Assembly (NCBI RefSeq): GCF_000156395.1
Contig: NZ_GG703818.1
Span: forward strand, 294,228 to 358,227
DNA from: Providencia rustigianii DSM 4541
Lineage (GTDB): Bacteria > Pseudomonadota > Gammaproteobacteria > Enterobacterales > Enterobacteriaceae
DNA length: 64,000 bases
Direction: 5' to 3'
The position numbers and the translations under genes were made by a program. Position 1 is the stretch's first letter, and every line of letters begins with the position of its first letter. A model generated the notes under the pieces. It was not told the DNA's origin. It did no database searches and saw only the letters and a program-made list of their open reading frames with translations. Shown piece by piece: positions 54,265-64,000 of the stretch.

Positions 54265-55884
54265 TTACAATTTTGGACCGGCTTTAACCAGTGCAGCTCC
54301 CGCTGGAGTATCTGTGTATTTATCGAAGTTCTTCGTAAAGCGGTCAGCTAAATCTTTTGATTTCTCATCCCATTGTGATTTGTCCGCGTAAGTATTACGT
54401 GGGTCAAGGATATTCGTATCCACACCCGGTAATGCAGTTGGGACTTCTAAATCAAAAACTGGCAACTTAATCATATCCGCTTTCTCAATATCTCCACTTA
54501 AGATAGCGTCAATAATTGCGCGTGTATCTTTGATAGAAATACGTTTACCAGTACCGTTCCAGCCTGTGTTAACTAAATAAGCTTTCGCACCAGCAGCTTC
54601 CATTCGCTTCACTAACACTTCCGCATATTGCGTTGGGTGTAGAGATAGGAAGGCAGCACCGAAACATGCAGAGAATGTTGGTGTTGGTTCCGTCACACCA
54701 CGTTCAGTACCTGCTAATTTCGCCGTGAAACCTGACAAGAAGTGATACTGAGTTTGTTCTGGCGTTAAGCGAGAAACTGGTGGTAACACACCGAATGCAT
54801 CTGCCGTCAGGAAGATAACTTTAGTCGCGTGCCCCGCTTTAGAAACAGGCTTAACGATATTTTCGATGTGATAAATTGGGTAAGAAACACGCGTATTTTC
54901 AGTTTTTGAACCATCATTGAAATCAACAGAGCCATCCGCCAATACCATGACGTTTTCCAGTAATGCATCGCGCTTGATAGCACCATAGATATCTGGCTCA
55001 GCTTCTTTAGACAGGTTGATTGTTTTCGCGTAGCAACCGCCTTCAAAGTTGAATACACCGTCGTCGTCCCAACCGTGCTCATCATCACCAATTAACTTAC
55101 GTTTTGGATCGGTAGACAGTGTTGTCTTACCTGTACCCGATAAGCCGAAGAAAATAGCAACGTCGCCATCTTCACCTACGTTAGCGGAACAGTGCATTGA
55201 TGCAATGCCTTTTAATGGCAGCAGGTAGTTCATCATAGAGAACATCCCTTTCTTCATCTCGCCGCCGTACCATGAGCCACCGATTAACTGCATACGCTCA
55301 GTCAAGTTGAATGCAACAAAGTTTTCTGAATTCAGACCTTGCTCTTTCCAATTCGGGTTAGTGCATTTTGCGCCATTCATCACGATAAAGTCAGGCTCAA
55401 AACCGACTAATTCTTCTTCAGAAGGACGAATGAACATGTTTTTAACGAAGTGAGCTTGCCATGCAACTTCCGTAATAAAACGGACTTTCAGACGCGTATC
55501 TGCGTTAGCACCACAGAATGCATCGACAACAAACAGACGTTTGCCAGAGAGCTGCTCGGTCACTAAGTGCTTCAGGCTGCTCCAAACCTCTTGGCTCATA
55601 GGTTTGTTATCGTTTTTACCTTTACCTTGGTCTGCCCACCAAACGGTATCACGAGTTATATCATCGCGAACGATATATTTATCTTTTGGAGAACGACCCG
55701 TAAAAATACCGGTATCAACAGCAACAGCACCTAAAGTCGTTACTGTACCGCGTTCATAACCTTCTAGACCTGGCTTGGTTTCTTCCTGAAATAACAGTTC
55801 ATAACTAGGGTTATAAACAACTTCTGCGACGTCATGAATGCCGTACTTTTCGAGATCCTTCAGGGTAATGCTTTTAGCGCTCAT
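54265..55884 (-). CDS. pckA: Phosphoenolpyruvate carboxykinase (ATP)
   Basis: A 539-aa gluconeogenic enzyme converting oxaloacetate and ATP to phosphoenolpyruvate, CO2 and ADP (E. coli 540 aa). The kinase-1a P-loop is [13 protein letters not shown], with [24 protein letters not shown] for metal and substrate binding and [23 protein letters not shown]. The ATG at 55884 has AGGAGC upstream; the longer frame adds 14 residues. Confidence 0.97.
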   Translation of the reverse strand: MSAKSITLKDLEKYGIHDVAEVVYNPSYELLFQEETKPGLEGYERGTVTTLGAVAVDTGIFTGRSPKDKYIVRDDITRDTVWWADQGKGKNDNKPMSQEVWSSLKHLVTEQLSGKRLFVVDAFCGANADTRLKVRFITEVAWQAHFVKNMFIRPSEEELVGFEPDFIVMNGAKCTNPNWKEQGLNSENFVAFNLTERMQLIGGSWYGGEMKKGMFSMMNYLLPLKGIASMHCSANVGEDGDVAIFFGLSGTGKTTLSTDPKRKLIGDDEHGWDDDGVFNFEGGCYAKTINLSKEAEPDIYGAIKRDALLENVMVLADGSVDFNDGSKTENTRVSYPIYHIENIVKPVSKAGHATKVIFLTADAFGVLPPVSRLTPEQTQYHFLSGFTAKLAGTERGVTEPTPTFSACFGAAFLSLHPTQYAEVLVKRMEAAGAKAYLVNTGWNGTGKRISIKDTRAIIDAILSGDIEKADMIKLPVFDLEVPTALPGVDTNILDPRNTYADKSQWDEKSKDLADRFTKNFDKYTDTPAGAALVKAGPKL

Positions 55885-56033
55885 TATATTGCTCCTGGTA
55901 AACATAGCTATTCTGCCGACGATCATAAATCTTTACGACTAATTAACAGCGATAGCTATCAAAGAATTGAAAAAGCATAATTTTTTTTAATTCATAATGA
56001 GACTTAGAGCACGTTATAATCCTTTAAATTTGT

Positions 56034-56058
56034 CAAAAAAGGGTGCAGAATTGCACCC
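56034..56058 (-). terminator. Terminator of the igaA-hslR-hslO gene set
   Basis: GGGTGCA (56041-56047) pairs with TGCACCC (56052-56058) and six T follow on the minus strand, 30 bases after the hslO stop codon. Confidence 0.9.
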
Positions 56059-56087
56059 TCGTCACATAAATAGGTTGCTAAATCGTA

Positions 56088-56960
56088 TCAGTGAAGTTGC
56101 TGATTACGCTCATTATTTAACCCTTCAATATCGGATTCAATAAATACGTAGTGTGTGCCACAGAATTCACACTCCATATCAATTTTTCCATCTTTGTGTA
56201 AAATTTCCATAACATCTTCGTTGGAAAGTGTAATCAATGAAGCTTCACAACGTTCCCGAGAACATGTGCAACGAAACTCAACAGATTGAGGGTCATACAG
56301 CGTCACATCTTCTTCGTGATATAAACGATGTAGCACTTCTTTGATATCTAACTCGCTAAGCTCTTTGCCTTTAATCGTGGCTGTCAGTTGTACTAGATGA
56401 TCAAAAAATTCATGGCTAGAATTTTCCGCTGCTGGCAGAACTTGCAGCAACATACCACCCGCGATACCTTTGCCATCTAACTCACCAACACGAATAAATA
56501 AGCGAGTTGGTAGTTGCTCAGACTGACGGAAATAAGCATCTATGCTTTCTTCAATACTGTTGCCTTCAATAGCCACAATACCTTGGTAGCGCTCGCCTTG
56601 TTTTGGCGTGATAGTGATGACAATAAAACCATTACCGATCATCTGTTTTAAAGTGCTACCCGCGACTACCGGACCATCAACGCGTGCAACACCACGCATT
56701 TGCTGTAAGTTATTACCATTAATAACCGCTAATTTTACGGGGCCATCACCTTGAATTTGAACGGTAATATCACCATCAAATTTCAATGTTGCAGTCAGTA
56801 AACTGGTCGCAACCAGTAACTCACCCAGCAGACCTTTTACCGCTTCTGGATAATCATGATTTTGTAAAATATGATGAAAAGTCTCATCGACAGTAATCAT
56901 TTCCCCACGCACAGCATGCTGTTCAAATAGAAAACGATGAAGTTGGTCTTGTTTAGCCAT
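56088..56960 (-). CDS. hslO: Redox-regulated chaperone Hsp33
   Basis: A 290-aa cytoplasmic holdase activated by oxidation. The zinc-binding redox switch at the C-terminus is CTC in [10 protein letters not shown] and the pair C-E-F-C in [10 protein letters not shown], i.e. C-x-C and C-x2-C. The N-terminal chaperone domain contains [34 protein letters not shown]-like conserved strands. It follows hslR by 28 bp and is likely part of one heat-induced unit. Confidence 0.96.
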   Translation of the reverse strand: MAKQDQLHRFLFEQHAVRGEMITVDETFHHILQNHDYPEAVKGLLGELLVATSLLTATLKFDGDITVQIQGDGPVKLAVINGNNLQQMRGVARVDGPVVAGSTLKQMIGNGFIVITITPKQGERYQGIVAIEGNSIEESIDAYFRQSEQLPTRLFIRVGELDGKGIAGGMLLQVLPAAENSSHEFFDHLVQLTATIKGKELSELDIKEVLHRLYHEEDVTLYDPQSVEFRCTCSRERCEASLITLSNEDVMEILHKDGKIDMECEFCGTHYVFIESDIEGLNNERNQQLH

Positions 56961-56988
56961 AATTTCTCTCTATTACTCAGACCGTCTA

Positions 56989-57399
56989 TTAAGACGATTC
57001 ATTGGAATTAGTTTGTTTAAATTTTAGCAGAGTTCGACGCTCTTTTTTATCAGGACGTCGGTCTGGATGGGGCATAGTTAACGCATTCATTTTGCGTGCT
57101 ATCGCCATTTTTTCACGTTGTTCGATGCTTTCAGCTGTTTCACGATACAGTAATTGAGCTTCCGGAGCGCCTTTACGCTGATTGCTGATCTCAAGCACCT
57201 CAATGATACGCTCATCATTTCCTTGCCGTAGTTTGATCAAGGCGCCTATCTCAACAATTTTCCCGGGCTTAGTTCTCTGTCCATTATAGTGAACCTTCCC
57301 GCCATCTATCATCTCACGGGCCGTTGAACGTGTTTTATAAAAACGTGCAACCCATAACCATTTATCGAGGCGAACGGGTTCTACAGATGATTGTTTCAT
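56989..57399 (-). CDS. hslR: Ribosome-associated heat shock protein Hsp15
   Basis: A 136-aa RNA-binding protein (E. coli 133 aa) that recycles 50S subunits carrying a stalled nascent chain. An S4 domain covers about residues 9-70 (VRLDKWLWVARFYKTRSTAREMIDGGKVHYNGQRTKPGK), with a basic C-terminal tail (PHPDRRPDKKERRTLLKFKQ). In E. coli yrfG lies between igaA and hslR; here igaA ends only 67 bp upstream. Confidence 0.95.
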   Translation of the reverse strand: MKQSSVEPVRLDKWLWVARFYKTRSTAREMIDGGKVHYNGQRTKPGKIVEIGALIKLRQGNDERIIEVLEISNQRKGAPEAQLLYRETAESIEQREKMAIARKMNALTMPHPDRRPDKKERRTLLKFKQTNSNESS

Positions 57400-57466
57400 G
57401 ATGCCTCCTCAATATCAGTTTGAATTAAAACCAAAATGAGGCTTCCATTATATCGGAAGGATAATA

Positions 57467-59566
57467 CTATCTAGGCGCGGAAGGATTATCGACCTCATAG
57501 CATTTATCGTAATATTCAGTGATTTTACGTAAACGCCTTTTGTTATTCAAAACTCGTATAATTATTAATGAACCATTGATTACAACACATATTGCCAGAA
57601 AAAGAATAAACATAGCCCGACAAACAAAGAGCGGTAACGCATCTTCATTTAATGCCTCGTGGAGCGAAATATACAGCGTTCCATTTGCATCAACCGATAA
57701 ATTCGTCACGACACCTTGCACGTCAAACGGTGTGTTATTCAAAATACTCGCTAAGCGTTGAAGTTCATACCAACGCTGTAACTGCGTCATTTCATTGAAG
57801 GAATTTATTGGAATCAAATCAACTAATGGATGATTTTCATCGCTAATCAACAACACGCCGCCTGGAGGGGGGCTATTGAGTTTACGAATTTCTTTTTCAA
57901 TTTCTTTCCTGATGAAATCATATGTGGTGTCTTCAACTAACTTTTCCAAGGCCTCAGCACTTCCTGCACGTAATAAAACGTGTGCCCCGCTTAATTTTCC
58001 TGATGATGCTTTTTTCACTAGAGTAGACCAATCATCCGCACTACCACCGAGGTTAGATAACGCATTTTTGAGTTTAACGCAACTCTCTGATCCACCACAT
58101 AATGCATTGGTTTTTAATATTATTTCCGAAAAATCAAAGATAATATTCATCCCTGACTTCATAATTTCTCGTTGTAATCTGGGGTTAATTCCTGGGGCAT
58201 CTTTATCAGGGTGAAGCTGATTTTTAACACTATTAAGTAAATCAATGGCATGATTTACCGTTTCAGACTGTGGCTCAGTCACCAAATTGATGTTGTTCCA
58301 ATACATTCCGGAGCAGTCAAAAGGCACAAAAAGTGCCTGATTTTCATCATTCAAATTTGGGGGGCGATAACACATACCCACCCCTTTTGCTAACAGCGTA
58401 TCCCCAACCTTAATTTTTTTTATGCTCAATTCCATTGGGTCTGTAACAACAACTTTGTGAGTACCCTCTAGCCATGCAATGCCAAGTTTAATTGGCAAAC
58501 TAATGGGTTGATAAGTCATCGTAAGTACCAAAAAAAGTAAGGCACTAGAGAACATCAATATGTTCTTTTTAAATCGCTTGTAAGGGTAATAACGCTCTTC
58601 TTCATGAATGGAGAGACAGCGACCATATTTCACTACCTCCCCCGAAGAATAGAGATCAATATTAGTTGCTTGATTTAATTCATATTTTAGATAAGGAGTC
58701 CAATAAGAAGGATAGTGAAGATCTACCCCTCCAATAGAGACTGTCGATGAGTACTTTTTATCTAACTCACCATAGAGCTCCCAGCGTTTGGGTTGCCCAT
58801 AAATGCACTGTACATCTTGATAAGGCTTGGGAAGAATTCGTAACCGAAACAGTAAAAATACGCCAATACAAAAGACGATTATCGCAAAAGTCAGTCCCCA
58901 TCCTTGTAAAACCGGGATAGAAATCATCGTGAGGTAGCCTAAAAAGAAGCTTAGACTCACCACTATGGCTCCTAGCCATCCCGATGAATTGTGTAGCCGA
59001 TGCTCTTCTTTACTCTCTTTGCGTACTTTTAATAATTGAATCGTGTTTTGCTCGCCTTCTTGGATAGCGGCTTCTGGTAACACAGACTCCACAGAAGAGG
59101 ACGCAGACCACTCATGACTAAACTCTTTCAGGGAGTGGCTATTCAATGCCACAATGAGCGGTAGATGGTCAGTATCAATGATTTCCATCACGTTTTGCCG
59201 CTGCAAAAAGGGTTCGAGTTGTTCAGGCAATTGCACTTCAACCGTATCAATAAAATAGCGCCAGCTATTTCCTTGTTCTTGCCGAAGATTAAACCGAGTG
59301 ACGGCATTGCAAATCGTTGCAACAATCGAATTTCGTTTAATTTGCCAAGCAGGTTGTGACGGTACGTGAATATTTTTTGAAGCGTTATGATTGAGATACT
59401 GCGATAGGATTTGGTAGTCTGATTCAATCATTTTTTTAAATGAAGGAGCGGCTAACGAGGGTATTTGATAGACGCTAGAACGCCGTCCCCGCCTGAAGAA
59501 TAGGAAGAGAACCATTATAATTAGGCTAGCTACAATCAGAGCCAGTATAATGATAGTGTTTAGCAT
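57467..59566 (-). CDS. igaA: IgaA/UmoB inner-membrane regulator of Rcs signalling
   Basis: A 699-aa inner-membrane protein (E. coli YrfF/IgaA 711 aa; UmoB in Proteus). It represses the Rcs phosphorelay by acting on RcsD, and UmoB affects flhDC and swarming. Membrane segments occur at about residues 3-22, 200-245 (two), 338-358 and 645-665, leaving a large periplasmic domain (residues about 360-645) with cysteines. The ATG at 59566 with GGGA upstream starts at the first membrane segment (MLNTIIILALIVASLIIMVLF); the longer frame adds 22 non-conserved residues. Confidence 0.93.
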   Translation of the reverse strand: MLNTIIILALIVASLIIMVLFLFFRRGRRSSVYQIPSLAAPSFKKMIESDYQILSQYLNHNASKNIHVPSQPAWQIKRNSIVATICNAVTRFNLRQEQGNSWRYFIDTVEVQLPEQLEPFLQRQNVMEIIDTDHLPLIVALNSHSLKEFSHEWSASSSVESVLPEAAIQEGEQNTIQLLKVRKESKEEHRLHNSSGWLGAIVVSLSFFLGYLTMISIPVLQGWGLTFAIIVFCIGVFLLFRLRILPKPYQDVQCIYGQPKRWELYGELDKKYSSTVSIGGVDLHYPSYWTPYLKYELNQATNIDLYSSGEVVKYGRCLSIHEEERYYPYKRFKKNILMFSSALLFLVLTMTYQPISLPIKLGIAWLEGTHKVVVTDPMELSIKKIKVGDTLLAKGVGMCYRPPNLNDENQALFVPFDCSGMYWNNINLVTEPQSETVNHAIDLLNSVKNQLHPDKDAPGINPRLQREIMKSGMNIIFDFSEIILKTNALCGGSESCVKLKNALSNLGGSADDWSTLVKKASSGKLSGAHVLLRAGSAEALEKLVEDTTYDFIRKEIEKEIRKLNSPPPGGVLLISDENHPLVDLIPINSFNEMTQLQRWYELQRLASILNNTPFDVQGVVTNLSVDANGTLYISLHEALNEDALPLFVCRAMFILFLAICVVINGSLIIIRVLNNKRRLRKITEYYDKCYEVDNPSAPR

Positions 59567-59865
59567 GTTTATCCCAATGGAACTGTCTACCAGCAAGCAT
59601 AGCAATTCAATGTGAATCCCTATATCAGCCAATTCCTATTCTATTTTCAGTTTTGTTCTACTTTACAATACCTTGTAAATATAATTTTTTACTCATTCTG
59701 CGATACTCTTTTTCTAGGTAATTATACTAGCAGTATTTTCTCTGCCTTATAATCTCTATCATTTTTTTTTGATATGCGTCATAGTTAAGGACAAGGTAAA
59801 GGCCATCTTTCTCATCGAAAAAATGCTTTTATCCATAGATTCAATCATCTGGTTCGGAAATCGTT

Positions 59866-60420
59866 ATGACGGAACTCAAAAAACCAAAAATCCTGAATAT
59901 TCAAGATATCGCACAGTCCAAATTATTCAGCATCCAATCTGTTGATCTCGAATTCAGCAACGGTGAAAAACGCGTTTATGAAAGAATGCGTCCAGCAAAA
60001 CGCGAAGCGGTTCTCATTGTTCCGATCATCGATGACCACCTAATCTTGATTCGTGAATATGCCGTTGGTATTGAAAATTATGAGCTGGGTTTCCCCAAAG
60101 GAGCTGTTGACCCTGGAGAAGAGCCTCTTGATGCTGCCCAGCGCGAACTCAAAGAAGAAATTGGCTATGGTGCCCGCCAAATTATTCCTTTGGCAAAACT
60201 CACCATGTCCCCATCTTATTTCTCTAGTAAGATGAATATCCTCATTGCTAATGACCTATTCAATGAAAAGCTAGAGGGCGATGAACCCGAACCATTACAA
60301 CAAGTTAAATGGCCGATAGCTCGAATGATGGAGTTACTCGATCACCCTGATTTCAATGAAGCTCGTAATATTAGTGCGCTGTTCTATGTTGAGCGTTATC
60401 TAAAAAATAACGCGGGGTAA
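59866..60420 (+). CDS. nudE: ADP-sugar/dinucleotide Nudix hydrolase NudE
   Basis: A 184-aa Nudix enzyme (E. coli 186 aa) hydrolysing ADP-ribose, NADH and diadenosine polyphosphates. The Nudix box is complete (GFPKGAVDPGEEPLDAAQREL-KEEIGYG, pattern G-x5-E-x7-REL-x-EE-x-G). It is divergent from igaA and convergent with mrcA, the usual enterobacterial order. The gap to igaA (about 300 bp) shows no gene. Confidence 0.95.
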   Translation: MTELKKPKILNIQDIAQSKLFSIQSVDLEFSNGEKRVYERMRPAKREAVLIVPIIDDHLILIREYAVGIENYELGFPKGAVDPGEEPLDAAQRELKEEIGYGARQIIPLAKLTMSPSYFSSKMNILIANDLFNEKLEGDEPEPLQQVKWPIARMMELLDHPDFNEARNISALFYVERYLKNNAG

Positions 60421-60465
60421 TACAAAATATTATCCATCTCTGGCATTTACGTAGCTTTAAAATAA

Positions 60466-60498
60466 TTACACCCCATGTTAAGAAACGATGGGGTGTAA
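60466..60498. terminator. Inverted repeat between convergent nudE and mrcA
   Basis: TTACACCCCAT (60466-60476) pairs perfectly with ATGGGGTGTAA (60488-60498). The T-run is weak in both directions, but position between convergent genes supports a terminator. Confidence 0.65.
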
Positions 60499-60518
60499 TA
60501 AAGATCACAATAACGAGA

Positions 60519-63056
60519 TTAGAATAGTTCTTGGCTTGATCCGCCATCTGTTGAAATCATCGTTCCAACTTCTTGTACCGCACGTTCTTTCGGCTCAGTA
60601 CCTTCAATAAAGTATTCACTTCGTGACGGCCCACCTGATGACAATTTACCTGTTCGCGTATCGATGGAAACTGAAATAATACCTTTTGGTGGCTTCATGG
60701 TTTTAACGGGAACACCGTCAAGAATGACTTTCATAAAATCATCCCAAATCGGCTGCGCGCTCTTAGCTCCGGCTTCACCACCACCCGCAGCCGTTCGGCC
60801 TAGAGTACGTTTGTTATCATCAAAGCCAATCCAAGCAGATGCAACCACATCAGGCCCATATCCGGAGAACCACGCATCCTTCGAGCTATTGGTTGTTCCT
60901 GTTTTACCGCCAATATCCCGTCGCCCAGCTAAATCTCGTCCAGCTCGCCAACCCGTACCAGACCAACCTGGCTCACCATAAATATTGGTAACCATCGCAT
61001 CACGAATTAAGAAAGATAACGGAGTACTAATCACATGAGGCGCATACTTATCCTCTGAACGAACCTGCTCAGCCGCAGCTGGAACGTCCATTGTTGGTTC
61101 CTGATTAACGACGCTGCTGTGAGATTGTGTCACTTCTTCCGTTGCATCATCTTCTGAATCCCTGATTGCAATAGTACGCTCCGTATCCCCATAAATAACT
61201 GGAATATCGGTACATTCCGGACAGGCCAGTTTTGGTTCCGCCTCAAAAATCACTTCATCATTATGATTTTCAATTTTTAAAATGTAGTAAGGGTCTATTA
61301 AATATCCCCCATTAACCATCACCGCGTAGCCACGAACCATCTGCATTGGTGTAAACGACGGAGCACCTAACGCCAACGCTTCTGTGCGGTTAATATTTTC
61401 TTTTGGGAAACCAAAACGGGTTAAATAATCTGCGGCGTAATCCACACCCATTGCACGCATAGCCCGCACCATCACCACGTTTTTCGACTGCCCTAAACCT
61501 TGGCGTAAACGAATGGGACCATCATACCGTGGCGGTGAATTTTTCGGACGCCAATCTGAACCAGCCCCTGCATCCCAGCGACTAATCGGCACATCATTCA
61601 ATAATGAGGCTAGCGTTAAGCCTTTATCCATCGCTGCGGTGTACAAGAATGGTTTAATGTTCGAACCGACTTGGCGCAGAGATTGGGTGACGCGGTTGAA
61701 TTCACTCATGTTGAAATCAAAACCGCCCACTAACGCTATCACAGCCCCATCATTTGGATTCAATGCCACAAATGCGGCATTAACATCCGGAATTTGTGCT
61801 AACCACCAGCTATCTTTTACCTGACGAACCCAAATTTGTTCTCCAACCTGCACCACTTTATTCACCGCAGTTGGTGTTCCACCCTGTTGAGTATCAGAGA
61901 TAAATTTACGTGCCCAGCGAACACCAGCCATAGAGATTTGAATGTCTGAACCATCGGCTAACATCACTTTCGCATCGCTACTATTTGCCGCAATGACAAC
62001 CGCAGGGATCAATGGGCCATATGTGGGTAGTTTTTTCAGTTTTTCAACAATCTGCTCTTGCGTCCATGGGGTTTCATTGGCTGTCCATAGCACTTCAGCA
62101 GGACCACGATAGCCATGACGAATATCGTAATCAATCAAGTTATTGCGGACCGCTTCAGTTGCAGCCAATTGATCTTTACGCACCACCGTTGTGTAAACTT
62201 TATAACCGTCGGTATATGCGTCTTCACCATATTTTTCATACATAGTTTGGCGCGCCATTTCGGCTAAATATGGGGCAGAAAAATCAACCTTCGGTGCATG
62301 GTATGACGCTTCAATTTTTTCACTCTTCGCTTGTTCGTACTGATCGCGCGTAATGTATTTCTCTTCCAACATTCGCATCAGTACAACGTTACGTCGGTTA
62401 ATCGCGCGTTCATAAGAATACAGCGGGTTAAACGTCGATGGCGCTTTTGGTAACCCCGCAATCATCGCCATTTCACTTAAGGTCAACTCATTGACTGTTT
62501 TACCAAAATACACATAAGCCGCGGCACCCACACCATAAGCTCGGTTACCTAAATAAATTTTATTCAGGTATAGCTCCATAATTTCGTCTTTGGTGAAAAG
62601 CTGCTCTATGCGAATGGCAAGGAAAGCTTCTTTTGCTTTACGCATCAATGTCTTTTCAGGACTTAAATAGAAGTTTCTCGCTAATTGCTGGGTGATTGTA
62701 CTCGCCCCTTGAGAAGCATGCCCCGATGATGCCATAACGGTAACCGCTCGGAAAATACCAATCGGGTCAATACCATGATGGTCATAAAAGCGGCTATCTT
62801 CAGTCGCAATAAAGGCATGCACTAACATCGGTGGAATGTCAGTTAGTGGCAATGGAATACGGCGTTTCTCACCATATTGGGCGATCAGTTCATTATCTGC
62901 ACTGAATACCTGCATTGGGGTTTGCAGACGGATGTCTTTCATTGTTGCGACATCAGGTAACTCGCCCTCGACATATTTATACATGCCATAAATCGAAGCG
63001 GTTCCCAAAAAAATGCAACAAACCACAAGAATCAAAAAATATTTTACGAACTTCAC
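60519..63056 (-). CDS. mrcA: Penicillin-binding protein 1A
   Basis: An 845-aa bifunctional peptidoglycan synthase (E. coli PBP1A 850 aa) anchored by one N-terminal membrane segment (residues 6-25). The glycosyltransferase domain has the catalytic Glu86 in ATEDSRFYDHHGID and GASTITQQLARNF. The transpeptidase domain has the SxxK motif in VGSNIKPFLYTAAMDKG, the SxN motif in GQSKNVVMVRAM and KTG in GGKTGTTNSSKDAWF. It is divergent from hofM. Confidence 0.97.
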   Translation of the reverse strand: MKFVKYFLILVVCCIFLGTASIYGMYKYVEGELPDVATMKDIRLQTPMQVFSADNELIAQYGEKRRIPLPLTDIPPMLVHAFIATEDSRFYDHHGIDPIGIFRAVTVMASSGHASQGASTITQQLARNFYLSPEKTLMRKAKEAFLAIRIEQLFTKDEIMELYLNKIYLGNRAYGVGAAAYVYFGKTVNELTLSEMAMIAGLPKAPSTFNPLYSYERAINRRNVVLMRMLEEKYITRDQYEQAKSEKIEASYHAPKVDFSAPYLAEMARQTMYEKYGEDAYTDGYKVYTTVVRKDQLAATEAVRNNLIDYDIRHGYRGPAEVLWTANETPWTQEQIVEKLKKLPTYGPLIPAVVIAANSSDAKVMLADGSDIQISMAGVRWARKFISDTQQGGTPTAVNKVVQVGEQIWVRQVKDSWWLAQIPDVNAAFVALNPNDGAVIALVGGFDFNMSEFNRVTQSLRQVGSNIKPFLYTAAMDKGLTLASLLNDVPISRWDAGAGSDWRPKNSPPRYDGPIRLRQGLGQSKNVVMVRAMRAMGVDYAADYLTRFGFPKENINRTEALALGAPSFTPMQMVRGYAVMVNGGYLIDPYYILKIENHNDEVIFEAEPKLACPECTDIPVIYGDTERTIAIRDSEDDATEEVTQSHSSVVNQEPTMDVPAAAEQVRSEDKYAPHVISTPLSFLIRDAMVTNIYGEPGWSGTGWRAGRDLAGRRDIGGKTGTTNSSKDAWFSGYGPDVVASAWIGFDDNKRTLGRTAAGGGEAGAKSAQPIWDDFMKVILDGVPVKTMKPPKGIISVSIDTRTGKLSSGGPSRSEYFIEGTEPKERAVQEVGTMISTDGGSSQELF

Positions 63057-63172
63057 CGAAGAATTCCCATACTCAACTGACAGGCGGGTTTAGATATCAC
63101 AGCCGCATAGTATAAAGCTTATACAGCGCAATAGAAAACGTAATTTAATTGTTAATGATAAGGACATTATGT

Positions 63173-64000
63173 ATGTACTCACCAAAATGGAACATTGGAA
63201 TTGAACTTTCTCAGCATCACATTCAACTTGTTGCTGCTAAAAAACACCGAAAATACTGGTCATTATGTGAATGCTGGCAGCAAAAATTACCCACTGAAAT
63301 AAATCATTTAGTCCTTGAGGAACAACGCGTAATTTTACTGAATATTTTAAAGCAATGGCGTCAGAAATTACCGAAAAATTGTTCAGTTTCCATTGCACTA
63401 CCTTCAATGAGAACATTAAAGCAGCAAGTTAGCCTACCCAATCAAATGAATTTGCAACAACCAGAATTAGGCTGGTATTTACAAACTCAAATCGAAAAAC
63501 GGTTTCCGATGCAAGCGGAAGACCTTTCGGTGGATTATCGCATCATCAATCAACAAGTCTATTTCAATGCGGCTCGCCAATCCGATATCCTATTTTGGCA
63601 ACATTTACTCAAGGAGAGTGGCTATTCACTCTCAGCTGTAGATATCGCACCGATTGCACTTCGCTATCTCGCTAAACAAGCCCATCTTCCCGATGAAAGT
63701 TGGCTAATCCATTACCGGAATGGCGAATGGTTATGGTCTGGCCCTATCAGCCAACCTGCAAATTATAACCATATTCAAGATAATCAATTGACCGACATCA
63801 CCCAAATAATTCCATTATTAACTAATGACCTCGAATATTTAAAATTACCCATCTATTACATTAGTGACCATTCACAACCTGATTCACCTCCGCAATGGGA
63901 TTTACTGCAAGCTTTTCATCACTATCCCATCAAACTTCCTCGCCAACTAGGGGATTTTGTGATTGCAGCCGGATTAGCACTTCGTCATAAGGATATTTGA
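63173..64000 (+). CDS. hofM: HofM/PilM-like DNA-uptake/pilus assembly protein
   Basis: A 275-aa protein of the HofM/PilM family, cytoplasmic actin-like component linked to type IV pilus or DNA-uptake machinery. It begins MYSPKWNIGIELSQHHIQLVAAKKHRKYW and has the family's SVSIALPSMRTLKQQVSLP and FNAARQSDILFWQHLLKESGYSLSAVDIAPIALRYL stretches. I start at ATG 63173, which has AAGGA eight bases upstream; the longer frame starts at a TTG without such a site. The stop codon is the last three bases of the window; hofN, hofO and others should follow outside. Place beside mrcA is as in E. coli. Confidence 0.9.
   Translation: MYSPKWNIGIELSQHHIQLVAAKKHRKYWSLCECWQQKLPTEINHLVLEEQRVILLNILKQWRQKLPKNCSVSIALPSMRTLKQQVSLPNQMNLQQPELGWYLQTQIEKRFPMQAEDLSVDYRIINQQVYFNAARQSDILFWQHLLKESGYSLSAVDIAPIALRYLAKQAHLPDESWLIHYRNGEWLWSGPISQPANYNHIQDNQLTDITQIIPLLTNDLEYLKLPIYYISDHSQPDSPPQWDLLQAFHHYPIKLPRQLGDFVIAAGLALRHKDI

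Overview
The window reads as chromosomal DNA of a low-GC member of the Morganellaceae, most likely Providencia. The reasons are: housekeeping genes in enterobacterial order (prlC-rsmJ, gdhA, uspA/uspB, pitA, yhiN, ryhB, yhhW, pckA, hslO, hslR, igaA/umoB, nudE, mrcA, hofM) encoding proteins close to those of Escherichia coli; small MrpJ-type regulators beside fimbrial operons, as in Proteus; and AT-rich intergenic DNA. The genus is an inference.

Layout. 1-4.7 kb: 5' part of dmsA (minus strand), then an aspartate/glutamate racemase-Dcu dicarboxylate transporter operon with a divergent LysR regulator. 4.7-6.7 kb: a cold-shock-domain protein, an RluA-type pseudouridine synthase and yaiL. 6.8-35.9 kb: three chaperone-usher fimbrial operons. 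Operon 1 (minus, 13.97 to 6.85 kb) has Pap/MR-P-like gene order. Operon 2 (minus, 21.97 to 14.87 kb) is a complete type 1 fim operon (fimA-I-C-D-F-G-H). Operon 3 (plus, 26.56 to 35.87 kb) is unusual in carrying three periplasmic chaperones, one usher, four pilins and a two-domain adhesin. Each operon is preceded on the same strand by a small XRE-type regulator, and each has a strong inverted repeat between regulator and first pilin gene. A ydeP-type molybdoenzyme gene lies between operons 2 and 3.

35.9-37.5 kb: a Sel1/SPOR envelope protein and yibL. 37.5-43.8 kb: a degenerate genomic island abutting the 3' end of selC (tRNA-Sec). It holds an intact rhuM-type gene, two rhuM remnants, a 368/371-bp direct repeat that includes the selC 3' end (an att-like scar), a DUF7079-like protein, a putative PD-(D/E)XK-like protein, a lipoprotein/secreted-protein pair and the left end of an IS2-group element. 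No integrase remains.

44-64 kb: conserved core genes, including an iron-responsive ryhB small RNA with a Fur box, recognised from its sequence between yhiN and yhhW.

Working together: the first 27 kb looks geared to low oxygen and host association. DMSO respiration, Dcu transport, a YdeP-type oxidoreductase and fimbriae all have FNR- or CRP-like sites upstream, including a perfect FNR box ahead of fimbrial operon 1. The MrpJ-type regulators may couple fimbriation to repression of motility, and IgaA/UmoB, encoded later in the window, is linked to motility and Rcs signalling; this coupling is inference.
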